Below, piece by piece: positions 49,038 through 58,284 of a DNA stretch of 58,284 nucleotides. Under the pieces are notes generated by a model that saw only the letters and a list, made by a program, of their open reading frames with translations, had not been told where the DNA came from and made no database searches. This DNA comes from Candidatus Zhuqueibacterota bacterium. Its GTDB lineage: Bacteria > BS750m-G25. The stretch spans positions 1-58,284 of the forward strand of contig JADHWK010000012.1 of the NCBI GenBank assembly GCA_016783505.1. The letters run 5' to 3'. The position numbers and the translations under genes were made by a program. Within the stretch, counting starts at the first letter, position 1; each line of letters starts with the position of its first letter.

Positions 49038-50738
49038 ATGCTACAAAGTCTTACCATAAAAAACTATGCCCTATTAAGGGATGTAACCGTCCACTTTGAG
49101 CCGGGACTGAACATTCTCACCGGGGAAACCGGAGCCGGGAAATCCATCCTTGTGGGGGCGTTGGGGATGATTCTGGGGGGTCGCACTCCACCGGAGACAG
49201 TGGGAAAATACGGGGACAGGACGGTGGTGGAGGGGGAATTTTATCCCGGAAACAGCGATCGGTTTTTATCGGTTGCCGCTAAGCTGAAGTTTAATCTCGA
49301 GGGGCCCCTGCTGGTGCGTCGGGAGATAAGGCGTAACGGTCAGGGCCGCTGCTTCATCAACGATTCTCCGGTCACCCTAACTGTCCTGCGAGAAATCGGG
49401 GTTGTCCTGGTTGACCTCCATGGCCAGCATGAACATCAGTCCCTGCTTTCTCCGGCAAGTCATCTGGAATACCTGGACGGGAGCGGGGATTATCAGGGGC
49501 TTCGCCGGAGGGTGAGGGAGCTGTTCTATCAGGTTCAAACAAAGAAGTCCGATCTGAACAAATTGGAGGAAAAAGGCCGCCTGGCCCAGGAGAAAAGGGA
49601 ATTGCAGGAGTTTCAGCTTCAGGAAATCAAGGGGGTCAATCCTCAACCCGATGAAGAGGGGGAATTGGAAAGGGAAAGAATTCTGTTGGAAAATTCCGAG
49701 AGGCTGTCTGATCTTACCCATGAATTGGTGGACGGGCTTTATGAAGGGGAGGATGCCCTTTACGACCGCTTGGTCCGAATGGAACGGCTGTTTGAAGAGC
49801 TGAAAAATATTGACGGCCAGTTTGGAGATCCCTGGAATGAAATCCAGAACGTCAAGATTTCCCTGCAGGAGGTGGCCCGTTTTGTCCAGAACTACCGTGA
49901 GAGGATCGAATTTGATCCCCAGCGGCTGGAGGATGTCCGGGAACGGCTGGGGGCCTTTGCCCGGTTGAAGAAAAAGTATGGGGGATCCATAGATGGGGTT
50001 CTTCGACATCGGGACTATCTCCGGGATCAACTGGCACTGGTGGAAAACTTAGATGATGAACTTAGTAAGCTTCAAGCCGAACTGGAGGACCTTTGCCAGG
50101 AATTATCGGAAAAGGGGGGGGAATTGTCGGGGAAGAGGGAACAGGCGGCGGCCCAGTTCGAGAGAGCCTTGATTCAAAATCTGGGGGAATTGGGAATAAA
50201 AAGGGGTAAATTTAAAGTTTCCATTACCCATACTGAAAGCCCAGACGGTTTGGTGTCTTGGGACGGGGAAAGGGTGCAGGCTAAGGAAACGGGGATTGAT
50301 GCGGTTGAGTTTTTGATCTCCACTAACGTGGGCGAGGAGCCCAAACCCCTGGCCCGGGTGGCCTCTGGGGGAGAGATCTCCAGGATCATGCTGGCCTTTA
50401 AGTCCATCCTGGCGGGAAAGGATGCTATTGATACTCTGATATTCGACGAGATTGATATTGGCATCTCGGGCCGCATTGCCCATATCGTGGGCCAGAAGCT
50501 AAAAGCCCTGGCCCAGCACCACCAGATTATCTGCATTACCCACCTACCCCAGATCGCCTCCTTAGCCGACCGCCATTTTGCGGTGGAAAAACGGGTCGTC
50601 AAGGGGCGATCGGAAACCCAAGTTAAGGAACTGACCTTTGAAGACCGGGTGCTGGAGGTCGCCAAGCTGATCGGGGGTGAAAGGGTGACCCCTACCAATC
50701 TCCAGAGCGCAAGGGAAATGCTGGAGGATAGGGGGTAA
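49038..50738 (+). CDS. recN: DNA repair ATPase RecN
   Basis: 566 aa, SMC-like. N-terminal Walker A GETGAGKSILVGALGMILGG, followed by VDLHGQHEHQSLL; a central coiled coil with many Glu/Leu/Lys residues; a C-terminal ABC signature VASGGEISRIMLAFK, Walker B IFDEIDIGISGR and the switch His in CITHLPQIASLAD. It acts in double-strand break repair in the cytoplasm. The gene has its own promoter; a family A repeat lies directly after its stop. Confidence 0.96.
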   Translation: MLQSLTIKNYALLRDVTVHFEPGLNILTGETGAGKSILVGALGMILGGRTPPETVGKYGDRTVVEGEFYPGNSDRFLSVAAKLKFNLEGPLLVRREIRRNGQGRCFINDSPVTLTVLREIGVVLVDLHGQHEHQSLLSPASHLEYLDGSGDYQGLRRRVRELFYQVQTKKSDLNKLEEKGRLAQEKRELQEFQLQEIKGVNPQPDEEGELERERILLENSERLSDLTHELVDGLYEGEDALYDRLVRMERLFEELKNIDGQFGDPWNEIQNVKISLQEVARFVQNYRERIEFDPQRLEDVRERLGAFARLKKKYGGSIDGVLRHRDYLRDQLALVENLDDELSKLQAELEDLCQELSEKGGELSGKREQAAAQFERALIQNLGELGIKRGKFKVSITHTESPDGLVSWDGERVQAKETGIDAVEFLISTNVGEEPKPLARVASGGEISRIMLAFKSILAGKDAIDTLIFDEIDIGISGRIAHIVGQKLKALAQHHQIICITHLPQIASLADRHFAVEKRVVKGRSETQVKELTFEDRVLEVAKLIGGERVTPTNLQSAREMLEDRG

Positions 50739-50826
50739 ATTTCAAAAATTGCCAAAATTGCCTTAGCTTCAAGTGAGTTCTTAAAATTTAGGCAATCTTT
50801 GAAATCTTTGAAATTTAGGCAATTCG
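50738..50826. repeat. Intergenic palindromic repeat, family A copy 2 (inverted relative to copy 1)
   Basis: It starts at the recN stop: AAATTTCAAAAATTGCC, CAAAATTGCC, then TTTAGGCAATCTTTGAAATC and TTTGAAATTTAGGCAATT. The reverse complement aligns with 39024-39123. The two copies lie about 11.7 kb apart. Confidence 0.65.
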
Positions 50827-50908
50827 ATATAGTCTTGACTGATTGTGAGGCACTGATGATTAAAAGTGAATTTAACAAAATGTCGAACATTAACGTTGAG
50901 GTATTCCC

Positions 50909-52168
50909 TTGGACAAAATTGTCATAAACGGCGGCCGGAGACTTCATGGTCGGGTTGAAATCAGCGGTGCCAAGAACGCCGTTCTCCCGATGATGGCAGC
51001 TTCTCTGTTGGCCCCGGGAAAATATACCATCGAGAACTGCCCCGACCTCCGGGATGTGAAGACCATGTCCCACCTCCTACGGATCATCGGGGCCAAGGTG
51101 GAGCTTTCCGATCACACCCTCAATATTGATACTGAAAGCTCTAATTTCTTCGAGGCCCCTTATGAGTTGGTGAAGACTATGCGGGCCTCCATATACGTGT
51201 TGGGGCCTCTATTGGCGCGGCACGGCCAGGCCAGGGTATCCCTGCCCGGGGGATGTGCCTGGGGCCCCCGGCCGGTGGACCTGCACCTGAAAGGTTTGGC
51301 CCGAATGGGGGCTTCCATCGAACTGGAGGGGGGGTATGTTATCGCCAGGGCCCGTAGGCTTAAGGGCAGTCGGTTAAATTTTGACATCTCAAGCGTGGGG
51401 GCCACAGCCAACCTGTTGATGGCGGCTACGCTGGCCGAAGGGACCACCGTGATCGAGAACGCCGCCCAGGAGCCGGAGATCGAAGCCCTGTCACGATTCT
51501 TGATCAATATGGGTGCCAGGATTGAGGGGGTGGGAACAAGGCGGCTGGTGGTGCAGGGGGTAGACAATCTGGCTCCCACCACCATGGAGAACATCCCCGA
51601 CCGCATCGAGGCGGGTACCTTCCTCATCGCCGGGGCCATTACTCGGGGTGAGGTGGAGCTGGAAGGGGCTGAGCCAGATCACCTGAGCGCTCTGCTGGCA
51701 AAGCTTGAGGAAGCAGGGGCGGGTGTAGAGATAGAGGGGAAAAAGGTCGGGTTGAAGGTGGAGAAAAGACTCCAGTCTGTAGATATTACTACCGCCATCT
51801 ACCCGGGGTTTCCCACCGACCTTCAGGCCCAGTGGATGGCCTTGATGGCCCTGGCCGATAGAAGCTGTCTGGTAACCGATACCGTTTTTCTGGACCGATT
51901 TACCCACGTGGCTGAACTTAAACGACTGGGGGCCGACATCCGGATGGATAAGAACACCGCCCTGGTGACCGGACGTGAGAAGCTGAAGGGAGCCCCGGTA
52001 ATGTCCACCGATCTCCGGGCTTCCGCCTCTCTCATTTTAGCCGGCCTGGCCGCCGAGGGCCGCACTGACGTCTCCCGGGTCTATCACATTGATAGGGGCT
52101 ACGAGAAGATCGAAGAAAAATTGAAAGCCCTGGGGGCGGACATCCGGCGGGAAGGAGAGACATCGTAA
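50909..52168 (+). CDS. murA: UDP-N-acetylglucosamine 1-carboxyvinyltransferase
   Basis: 419 aa, start TTG at 50909 after GAGGT; the first residues DKIVINGGRRLHGRVEISGA match the family. The substrate-binding Lys/Asn are in SGAKNAVLP, and the catalytic loop Cys (fosfomycin target) is in LPGGCAWGPRPVDLH. It transfers enolpyruvate to UDP-GlcNAc, the committed step of peptidoglycan synthesis. No frameshift or odd insertion is seen. Confidence 0.96.
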   Translation: MDKIVINGGRRLHGRVEISGAKNAVLPMMAASLLAPGKYTIENCPDLRDVKTMSHLLRIIGAKVELSDHTLNIDTESSNFFEAPYELVKTMRASIYVLGPLLARHGQARVSLPGGCAWGPRPVDLHLKGLARMGASIELEGGYVIARARRLKGSRLNFDISSVGATANLLMAATLAEGTTVIENAAQEPEIEALSRFLINMGARIEGVGTRRLVVQGVDNLAPTTMENIPDRIEAGTFLIAGAITRGEVELEGAEPDHLSALLAKLEEAGAGVEIEGKKVGLKVEKRLQSVDITTAIYPGFPTDLQAQWMALMALADRSCLVTDTVFLDRFTHVAELKRLGADIRMDKNTALVTGREKLKGAPVMSTDLRASASLILAGLAAEGRTDVSRVYHIDRGYEKIEEKLKALGADIRREGETS

Positions 52169-52220
52169 AACCGTATGGAATAATGGAAGGTTTGAAGATC
52201 GGAAATAATCTTAAGCTCCA

Positions 52221-52240
52221 GGCGGATGTTATCATCCGCC
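52221..52240. repeat. Perfect hairpin, family B copy 3
   Basis: GGCGGATG, loop TTAT, CATCCGCC. It has the same loop and GGATG/CATCC core as 43964-43987. A second imperfect stem follows (GTTGGGGAAG at 52249 with CTTCCTCGAC near 52262). Confidence 0.6.
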
Positions 52241-52329
52241 GAAATATAGTTGGGGAAGACAACTTCCTCGACGAGCTGGGTTGTGCAAAATAAGATTTGG
52301 CCATAACATGTTTATATAAGAAAGCTACC

Positions 52330-53349
52330 ATGAAACAAAGGGCATTATTATTAGCTATACTGCTATTAGTGTTTATTGTTATTGGGGTTATTCCTTTCGC
52401 ATCGAATTTGGGAAATATCAAGCATATAACACAAAAATCAAATGCTTCACTTATTGTTGAAGAATATAGGATTATCTCTCAGGATTTTGATACCCCTGAT
52501 CATCTGGAATTCTGCGATAAGATAGATTCCAAAATTTTGGAAAAAAGAAAAAAATGGCGAGAAGCAGGAATTCACAAGGACAAAATGTCCTGTATAAATG
52601 AAGAACTGGGTGTATTTAAATACAAACTGGTTAGAAATGAGAAACCGTCAAGATTTCAGCCTTCTTATAATATTTATTATGATCAAGATTTAATATTGCC
52701 TGCCATTAGTGGTATTCGATGCTTCAGAATCACTAAAAAAAGAGATAAGTTTTTGTTTGTCGCTTCCCAACCATTGGAAAACGGTCCACCTTATGGTCGT
52801 GATTTATTGTTCCTTAATGGAGAGATTCAAGAATGGAATAATTGGGAACATGACTATACTTGTCCTATTTTTGTTGACGATACCTTAATGACTGTTGATA
52901 GATTAACAAAAGAAAGAAAGAAAATGCCTCCTCATGGGATATATCAATTTGCTGTGAGAAAGGGGTCTCAAACTGTCTATTCTTTTTCCGCTAAAGAAAT
53001 TACAGATAATGCTGTTAAATCATTTTTTGCATGGGATGACGATTGGATTTTAGAATATCAAGATATTGTTATTATTAGTCGTGTCAACATTGGAGAGAAG
53101 AATAATTACTCGAAGGTATTTTACTATCGGAAATTAAAAGGGAAACCTTTCTATTTCTTTGAACAAAACAAGAAAATTCATATTTCATATGACGATGAAG
53201 TCTTACCCTATAAGTATGATGAAGTAATACACAATAGGTGCTGCGGGCCCGCTGCTTTCAATATTAGAGGAAATGAAAATATGATTTGGTTTTATGCTTC
53301 AGAAGATGGATTCTGGTATTATGTAGAAGCTGGAATTTATAAAGAATGA
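52330..53349 (+). CDS. Hypothetical exported protein, AT-rich
   Basis: 339 aa from the ATG at 52330; the frame opens earlier (52297) but this ATG begins a clean signal or anchor sequence (MKQRALLLAILLLVFIVIGV). The rest is hydrophilic, with many Tyr/Trp/Lys and beta-type stretches, and an RCCGPAAFNIRG segment near the C-terminus. No family recognised. Base composition is visibly more AT-rich than murA and dnaE on either side, suggesting recent acquisition. It is flanked upstream by a family B hairpin. Confidence 0.7.
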   Translation: MKQRALLLAILLLVFIVIGVIPFASNLGNIKHITQKSNASLIVEEYRIISQDFDTPDHLEFCDKIDSKILEKRKKWREAGIHKDKMSCINEELGVFKYKLVRNEKPSRFQPSYNIYYDQDLILPAISGIRCFRITKKRDKFLFVASQPLENGPPYGRDLLFLNGEIQEWNNWEHDYTCPIFVDDTLMTVDRLTKERKKMPPHGIYQFAVRKGSQTVYSFSAKEITDNAVKSFFAWDDDWILEYQDIVIISRVNIGEKNNYSKVFYYRKLKGKPFYFFEQNKKIHISYDDEVLPYKYDEVIHNRCCGPAAFNIRGNENMIWFYASEDGFWYYVEAGIYKE

Positions 53350-53545
53350 CTATGTTTAGCGCCTTACATTCGCACAACACCTGAATCTGTCGAAAAATCC
53401 ACTATTTCTGGTATTATTTCCCATTGTAGAAATCTGCCATTTTCTAAGTTGTTGTTTTTCGGATATGTCGAGGGTTTTTTTAATAGGATGACAACATCCC
53501 GACCAATTCTGTCTCAACTAATAATCTTCCAATCAATCTTACGCT
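53350..53545. other. Intergenic region before dnaE
   Basis: 196 bp, AT-rich. No convincing promoter, repeat or small ORF found. The dnaE start has no Shine-Dalgarno (TTACGCTATG). Confidence 0.4.
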
Positions 53546-56500
53546 ATGACCGATTTCGTCCACTTACATAATCATACCCATTACAGCATCCTCGATGGGG
53601 CCATAAGGATTCCGGATATGGTGGCTGAGGCCAAAAAGCAGGGTATGAAAGCCCTGGCCATCACCGATCACGGATGCATGTTCGGGGTGATCGAATTCTA
53701 CCAAGAGTGCCTCCGGGCGGGAATTAAACCCATCGTGGGGATGGAGGTCTACCTGGCCCCGGGGAGCCGGCTGGATAAAACCACCAATAAGGGCCCATAC
53801 GAAGGGGCTTATCACCTGACCCTTTTGGCCAAAAACATGGCCGGCTACCGAAACCTGATGAAGCTTTCCAGCATTGGGTATCTGGAGGGTTTTTACTACA
53901 AACCCAGGATTGATAAGGAAGTGCTGACCCGCTGCCATGAGGGGTTAATCTGTCTCTCAGGGTGCTTAAAGGGGGAATTAGCCCAGGCGCTTAAGGCTGG
54001 TAAGGGCAAAAAGGCCCGGGGGATAGTAGAGGAATTCCAAGGCATTTTCGGGGAAGACTACTACATCGAGGTGATGAATCACGGGCTGGACGAAGAGGTC
54101 ATGGTCGGGGAACGATTGGCAGATATGGCCGCCGGGATGGATTTAGAGCGGGTGGCCACCAACGACGTCCATTATCTCAAACATGAACATGCCCAGGCCC
54201 ACGACATCCTGCTCTGTATTCAGACGGGGAAGGACCGGGAGGATCCCAAGAGGCTACGGTTTAACACGGATCAGATATACTTTAAAAGCCCCCAGGAAAT
54301 GGCTCAGGCTTTTCAGGGGAGCGAGGATGTATTGGCGAACACCTTGAAGGTGGCTGAGAATTGTAATCTGGTGTTGGATTTTGGGGAGAGGCACTTTCCT
54401 CATTACTTACTTCCTGAGGTGGAAACAGCCCGGGATTTGAACGAATATCTGGGGAAACTGGCCCGGTCGGGGCTGGAGAGGCGCTATGGGTCACCCAGTT
54501 TGGGGATGCGGGACCGGCTGGAATATGAATTGGGGGTGATCGGCCGCATGGGTTTTGCCGGATATTTTCTCATTGTAAAAGATTTCATTGACTATGCCAG
54601 AAGCCAGGACATTCCGGTAGGGCCGGGAAGGGGTTCGGCGGCCGGGAGCTTAGTCTCCTACTGCCTGGGGATCACCAATATTGATCCCATTAAATTCGAT
54701 CTTCTTTTTGAACGGTTCTTGAACCCGGAGCGTTTGTCCCTACCGGACATTGACATTGATTTTTCCGACGCCGGACGGGACCGGGTGATTGACTATGTAC
54801 GTCAGAAGTACGGGACGGGCAACGTGGCCCAGATCATTACCTTCGGCAAGATGCTGGCTCGAGGGGTGATCAGGGACGTGGGTCGGGTGCTCAAAATTCC
54901 CTACGGGGAGGTGGACCGGCTGGCCAAGCTGATCCCCTTTGGTCCCCAGGTTTCCCTGACCCGGGTCTTAAAAGAAGTGAAAGAGTTTCGGGAGGCTATT
55001 GAGGATAACGAGATCTATCAACAATTAATTGAGCACGCCTTGGTTTTGGAGGGGTTGAACCGTAATGCCTCTACCCACGCCGCCGGGGTGGTCATGGCGC
55101 CATCCGAGCTGATTAATTTCGTTCCCCTGTTTAAGCCTTCCAAGGGGGAAGAGATCACCACCCAGTATGACATGGACGCCCTGGACGAAATCGGACTTTT
55201 GAAGATGGATTTTTTAGGCCTCCGCACCCTGACGGTGATTGATGAAACACTGAAAATGCTTCACCACCGGGGGGTTGACCTGGAGATTGACAAAATCCCA
55301 ATGGATGATACCCGAACCTTCCAGCTTTTTTCCAACGGGGAGACGGTGGGTATCTTTCAATTTGAATCCAGCGGTATGAGGGATTGCCTGCGAAAGCTCC
55401 AGCCGGAGAGGTTGGGTGACCTCATCGCCCTGAACGCCCTCTACCGCCCCGGACCCATGATTCACATTGACGAGTTCATCCAGCGCAAGCACGAGACCAA
55501 GGATATTAAATATCCACATCCCCTGCTGGAGCCTATATTGAAGGAGACCTACGGGATCATCGTCTATCAGGAGCAGGTGATGCGGATCGCCTCTGATTTC
55601 GCCGGCTTCAGCCTGGCCAGGGGGGATATTTTGCGAAAGGCGATGGGCAAAAAGCAGACGCGGGTGATGAAATCCCTGGAGGCTGAGTTCATCGCCGGGG
55701 CGGCGGCAAAAGACATTGATGAGGAAACGGCCCGGAAGGTGTTTGACCTCATCTCCCGGTTTGCCGAATATGGGTTCAACAAATCCCACTCAGCTGCCTA
55801 CGCCCTGTTGGCTTACCAGACAGCCTACCTGAAAGCCCATTACCCGGTCGAGTTTATGGCGGCTTCCCTCTCCAGTGAAATGGATTCCAGCGATCGGATT
55901 ATGGTTTTGTTGGATGAGTGTCGGCGAATGGACATAGTGGTGCAACCCCCGGATGTCAACCAGGGATTTTATAAATTTACGGTTGTGGACGGCAAGATAG
56001 GATTTGGGCTGGGAGCCATCAAGAACGTGGGCCAGGGGGCCATCGAATCCATCATCCAGGCGAGGGAGCAAAAGGGCTCCTTTCATACCTTGTTTGATGT
56101 GGTGGAGGGGGTGGATACCAGGTTAGTCAACAAAAAGGTGCTGGAGAGCCTGATCAAGGCTGGGGCTATGGACTCATTGGAAGGCCATCGGGCCCAGCTT
56201 TTAGCCGGGGTGGAGATGGCCACCGCCTACGCCCAGGGCTTTCAAGAGGATCGGGAGTTGGGGCAGACCAGTATCTTCGACCAGGGCCACGAAGCGGGAG
56301 GGACTTTTGGACGCCACCAGCCCCACCTTCCCGGGGTGGACCCCTGGACGAAAACCGAATCCCTGTCCCGGGAGAAGGAACTTCTGAGTTATTACATTTC
56401 CGGACACCCCCTCAACAAATTCCGTGATGAGGTGGAGGCTTTTTCTTCCTTCAAGTTCGATGATACCGATTCCGTCAAGGATGGGCGGTTGGTGCGGGTG

Positions 56501-56983
56501 GGGGGGATTATTACCAGGGTAAAGACCCATCAGGCCCGAAACGGCCGTATGGCTTTTGCCACCCTGGAGGATTTTACCGGAACAATCGAGCTTTTGATCT
56601 TCTCTGATACCTATCAAAAGTTCCGCCGGCTGGTTCGGGCCGACTCCATGGTAATGGTCATCGGTCGTGCCTCTACAAAGGAAAACGAGAGCATAAAGGT
56701 TATCGCTGAGCGGATTATCCCCCTGACAGAGGCCCGAAGCAGGTTGGCCAAACGGGTCTGCCTTTCCCTGTCCACTCAGGGCCTGGGCGGGGAAACACTG
56801 AATGAAATTGACCGCATCCTGGGACAGCACGGGGGAAAATGTGCGGTAGTCATGAAACTTAAGACCGAATCAGGGGAGGAGCTGTTCATCAGATCGGACA
56901 AATATAGGGTGGACCCCAGCCATGGGTTGATTGATGAACTGAAAGACATCCTGGGCCGAGAGAACGTCTGGATTGAGGGATAG
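53546..56983 (+). CDS. dnaE: DNA polymerase III alpha subunit
   Basis: 1145 aa, normal for DnaE1. N-terminal PHP domain ([27 protein letters not shown]), palm with the catalytic aspartates in [14 protein letters not shown] preceded by [15 protein letters not shown], fingers ([20 protein letters not shown]), and an OB domain near 990-1060 ([20 protein letters not shown]). It is the replicative polymerase catalytic subunit. The PHP His/Asp residues appear intact, so proofreading activity in cis is possible. Confidence 0.97.
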   Translation: MTDFVHLHNHTHYSILDGAIRIPDMVAEAKKQGMKALAITDHGCMFGVIEFYQECLRAGIKPIVGMEVYLAPGSRLDKTTNKGPYEGAYHLTLLAKNMAGYRNLMKLSSIGYLEGFYYKPRIDKEVLTRCHEGLICLSGCLKGELAQALKAGKGKKARGIVEEFQGIFGEDYYIEVMNHGLDEEVMVGERLADMAAGMDLERVATNDVHYLKHEHAQAHDILLCIQTGKDREDPKRLRFNTDQIYFKSPQEMAQAFQGSEDVLANTLKVAENCNLVLDFGERHFPHYLLPEVETARDLNEYLGKLARSGLERRYGSPSLGMRDRLEYELGVIGRMGFAGYFLIVKDFIDYARSQDIPVGPGRGSAAGSLVSYCLGITNIDPIKFDLLFERFLNPERLSLPDIDIDFSDAGRDRVIDYVRQKYGTGNVAQIITFGKMLARGVIRDVGRVLKIPYGEVDRLAKLIPFGPQVSLTRVLKEVKEFREAIEDNEIYQQLIEHALVLEGLNRNASTHAAGVVMAPSELINFVPLFKPSKGEEITTQYDMDALDEIGLLKMDFLGLRTLTVIDETLKMLHHRGVDLEIDKIPMDDTRTFQLFSNGETVGIFQFESSGMRDCLRKLQPERLGDLIALNALYRPGPMIHIDEFIQRKHETKDIKYPHPLLEPILKETYGIIVYQEQVMRIASDFAGFSLARGDILRKAMGKKQTRVMKSLEAEFIAGAAAKDIDEETARKVFDLISRFAEYGFNKSHSAAYALLAYQTAYLKAHYPVEFMAASLSSEMDSSDRIMVLLDECRRMDIVVQPPDVNQGFYKFTVVDGKIGFGLGAIKNVGQGAIESIIQAREQKGSFHTLFDVVEGVDTRLVNKKVLESLIKAGAMDSLEGHRAQLLAGVEMATAYAQGFQEDRELGQTSIFDQGHEAGGTFGRHQPHLPGVDPWTKTESLSREKELLSYYISGHPLNKFRDEVEAFSSFKFDDTDSVKDGRLVRVGGIITRVKTHQARNGRMAFATLEDFTGTIELLIFSDTYQKFRRLVRADSMVMVIGRASTKENESIKVIAERIIPLTEARSRLAKRVCLSLSTQGLGGETLNEIDRILGQHGGKCAVVMKLKTESGEELFIRSDKYRVDPSHGLIDELKDILGRENVWIEG

Positions 56984-56988
56984 TGCCG

Positions 56989-57426
56989 ATGAGGGTTGTT
57001 CTTCAACGGGTGAAGGGGGCTTCTGTTTCGGTTTACGGGAAGGTGGTGGGAGAGATCGGGAGGGGATTGGTGTTGCTGATGGGGGTAAAGGAAGGGGATG
57101 GTGAAAAACAGGCCTTGACTCTGGCGGAAAAATGTTTGAACTTAAGGGTTTTCGAGGATGAGAAGGGGAAGATGAATCTCTCTGTCCGGGATATAGGGGG
57201 TGAAATCCTGGCCGTCTCTCAGTTTACTCTTTATGGGGATTGTCGCAAGGGGAGAAGACCCAGCTTCGTGGAAGCGGCTCCTCCCCAAGTGGCCGCTTTT
57301 CTTTATAATAAATTTATAGAATGCCTTAGTGAAAGCGGGTTAAGGGTAGAAAAGGGGGTCTTCGGGGCCAAAATGCTGGTAAACATCCAAAACGATGGGC
57401 CGGTGACTTTGGTGCTGGAAAGTTAA
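56989..57426 (+). CDS. dtd: D-aminoacyl-tRNA deacylase
   Basis: 145 aa from the ATG at 56989; a GTG at 56983 overlapping the dnaE stop is possible but would add only MP before the canonical [15 protein letters not shown]. Signature motifs [20 protein letters not shown] and [10 protein letters not shown] are intact. It removes D-amino acids (and glycine from tRNA-Ala) from mischarged tRNAs. Confidence 0.95.
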   Translation: MRVVLQRVKGASVSVYGKVVGEIGRGLVLLMGVKEGDGEKQALTLAEKCLNLRVFEDEKGKMNLSVRDIGGEILAVSQFTLYGDCRKGRRPSFVEAAPPQVAAFLYNKFIECLSESGLRVEKGVFGAKMLVNIQNDGPVTLVLES

Positions 57427-57579
57427 AAATTTATTTTTGACCTCATCGGGTAAGACCACCCCATTTTTAGTTTGGCGTCTTTGTTGGAGCAGTTGTTTTG
57501 GGTAGATCCGACAGGTGCCTGACCGATAGGTTTCCGGTGCCATAGGTTCTCGTAGTTTTTTAGGGATCAAAAGAACCAT

Positions 57580-57658
57580 ACAAATTCATTTGTGCAAGCA
57601 GAAAATGCAGTTCTCCAGGACTAATCCACAGGATTTTTCTGGGGCGGAATGAATTTGT
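57580..57658. other. Widely spaced 11-bp inverted repeat
   Basis: ACAAATTCATT (57580-57590) and AATGAATTTGT (57648-57658), 57 bp apart. It is in the 381-bp gap between dtd and the hutH-like gene; possible regulator site pair or hairpin. Nothing else in the gap before the promoter is recognisable. Confidence 0.35.
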
Positions 57659-57736
57659 CCGAAGCGCCCTAGGGGATTACGGCATAAAGGTGGGGAGGTT
57701 TTTCCGGACCCCTCCAAAGTTGCGTTCTAAAATAGC

Positions 57737-57765
57737 TTGATTTTTATCCTTTTGTTCCGTATATT
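57737..57765 (+). promoter_or_regulatory. Sigma-70-type promoter before the hutH-like gene
   Basis: TTGATT (57737-57742), 17-bp spacer, TATATT (57760-57765), 42 bp before the ATG. Confidence 0.6.
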
Positions 57766-57807
57766 TTTATTCAAAGTTAGAAATTATTCCCAAAAGAGCG
57801 AGCACTG

Positions 57808-58284
57808 ATGAAGAACGTGAGTATTGATGGAAAACATCTATCAGTTAATAAACTGATGAGGGTAGCTGTAAAGAAGGCCGGCCTCAGTCTGGCGAAATCG
57901 GTTGTTCAGCGTATCGGGCGGGCTCGGGCAGTGGTGGAAAAGGTAATTGAAAGCGGAGTGGTGAAATACGGGATTAATACCGGGTTCGGTAAGCTTTCTG
58001 AGTTGATCATCACTGGGGATCAGATGGATCAGCTTCAAGAAAATCTAATCCTCAGTCATGCCAGTGGGGTGGGAAGTCCGCTTCCAGAGGAGATCGTACG
58101 GGCGATTATGGTTCTCAAGGTACACAACCTGGCTGCCGGATATTCGGGATGTCGGCTTGAGGTGGTCAAGACGTTAGTGGATATGATCAACGCCGGGGTC
58201 CATCCCATTATTCCAGAGAAAGGGTCGGTGGGCGCCTCGGGGGATCTGGCCCCCCTGGCCCACATGGCGCTGGTAATGATCGGT
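57808..58284 (+). CDS. hutH: Histidine ammonia-lyase, 5' part (cut by window end)
   Basis: First 159 codons, open to the last base. The sequence fits aromatic amino acid lyases: KYGINTGFGKLSEL, then LSHASGVGSP, LKVHNLAAGYSGCR, and GSVGASGDLAPLAHMA, whose Ala-Ser-Gly forms the MIO cofactor. Histidine ammonia-lyase, making urocanate, is the usual function; tyrosine or phenylalanine lyases share the motifs. The gene has its own promoter at 57737. Confidence 0.88.
   Translation, partial: MKNVSIDGKHLSVNKLMRVAVKKAGLSLAKSVVQRIGRARAVVEKVIESGVVKYGINTGFGKLSELIITGDQMDQLQENLILSHASGVGSPLPEEIVRAIMVLKVHNLAAGYSGCRLEVVKTLVDMINAGVHPIIPEKGSVGASGDLAPLAHMALVMIG

Overview
The window is 58 kb of a Gram-negative bacterial chromosome of moderate GC content. 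Evidence for an outer membrane is direct: an LpxH-type lipid A hydrolase, an RND/TolC tripartite pump, DsbD, a bifunctional class A PBP and several lipobox proteins. A soluble NADH-oxidising iron-sulfur module without any hydrogenase subunit, sigma-54 control, and IscS/IscU/SufT-type Fe-S assembly suggest an anaerobic or facultative uncultured lineage. I cannot assign a phylum from the sequence alone. No rRNA, tRNA, CRISPR array, transposase or phage gene was seen.

Layout. (1) 91-5120, plus: four co-oriented genes for a NuoE/HydC-like, a NuoF/HydB-like and a HydA-N-terminus/HoxU-like protein, plus a glutamate-synthase-type FMN protein. They look like one flavin/Fe-S complex resembling electron-bifurcating enzymes but lacking a hydrogenase subunit. 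(2) 5245-8434: a Cache-domain histidine kinase overlapping an NtrC-type regulator. (3) 8528-12621, minus: an arsenic cluster (ArsR, remnants of acr3 and ccdA, intact ACR3 without a normal start codon, a frameshifted remnant, two CxxC thioredoxin-like proteins and a DUF318/ArsP-type permease), then an OsmC protein. (4) 13358-32028, plus: a long metal and thiol stress island. It holds an ECF sigma factor, a 33-residue secreted peptide, a CDF exporter, a zinc-finger anti-sigma, an HtrA-like lipoprotein with a degraded catalytic triad, CusCBA, HMA and YHS proteins, a CopA ATPase coupled to a cupredoxin, RseC, DsbD and a TlpA-like lipoprotein. Matching ECF-like promoter motifs lie before the sigma gene and before cusC. 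(5) 32025-44493: mixed housekeeping genes, including thymidine phosphorylase, PBP1A, LpxH, an Nfo-like endonuclease, a CsgG-like lipoprotein, a nucleotide-sugar dehydrogenase and an Fe-S/queuosine group (SufT-like, QueH, IscS, an IscU-DUF59 fusion and a second IscU-like protein). (6) 44603-48743: an FMN riboswitch and the riboflavin operon ribD-ribE-ribBA-ribH. (7) 48839-58284: recN, murA, an AT-rich ORFan, dnaE, dtd and the start of a hutH-like gene.

How the parts work together. In region 4 the inferred circuit is envelope or metal stress acting through the anti-sigma, HtrA-like and RseC proteins on the ECF sigma factor. The output would be copper/silver and divalent-metal export plus periplasmic thiol repair (DsbD, TlpA). 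Three YHS domains and an HMBD in the pump adaptor suggest metal hand-over at several points. Region 3 adds arsenite export.

Intergenic DNA carries several unrelated families of imperfect palindromes (9915-10027, 35603-35744, 39024-39123 with 50738-50826, 46736-46905, and a small hairpin family at 43964, 48948 and 52221). These look like non-autonomous repeat elements.
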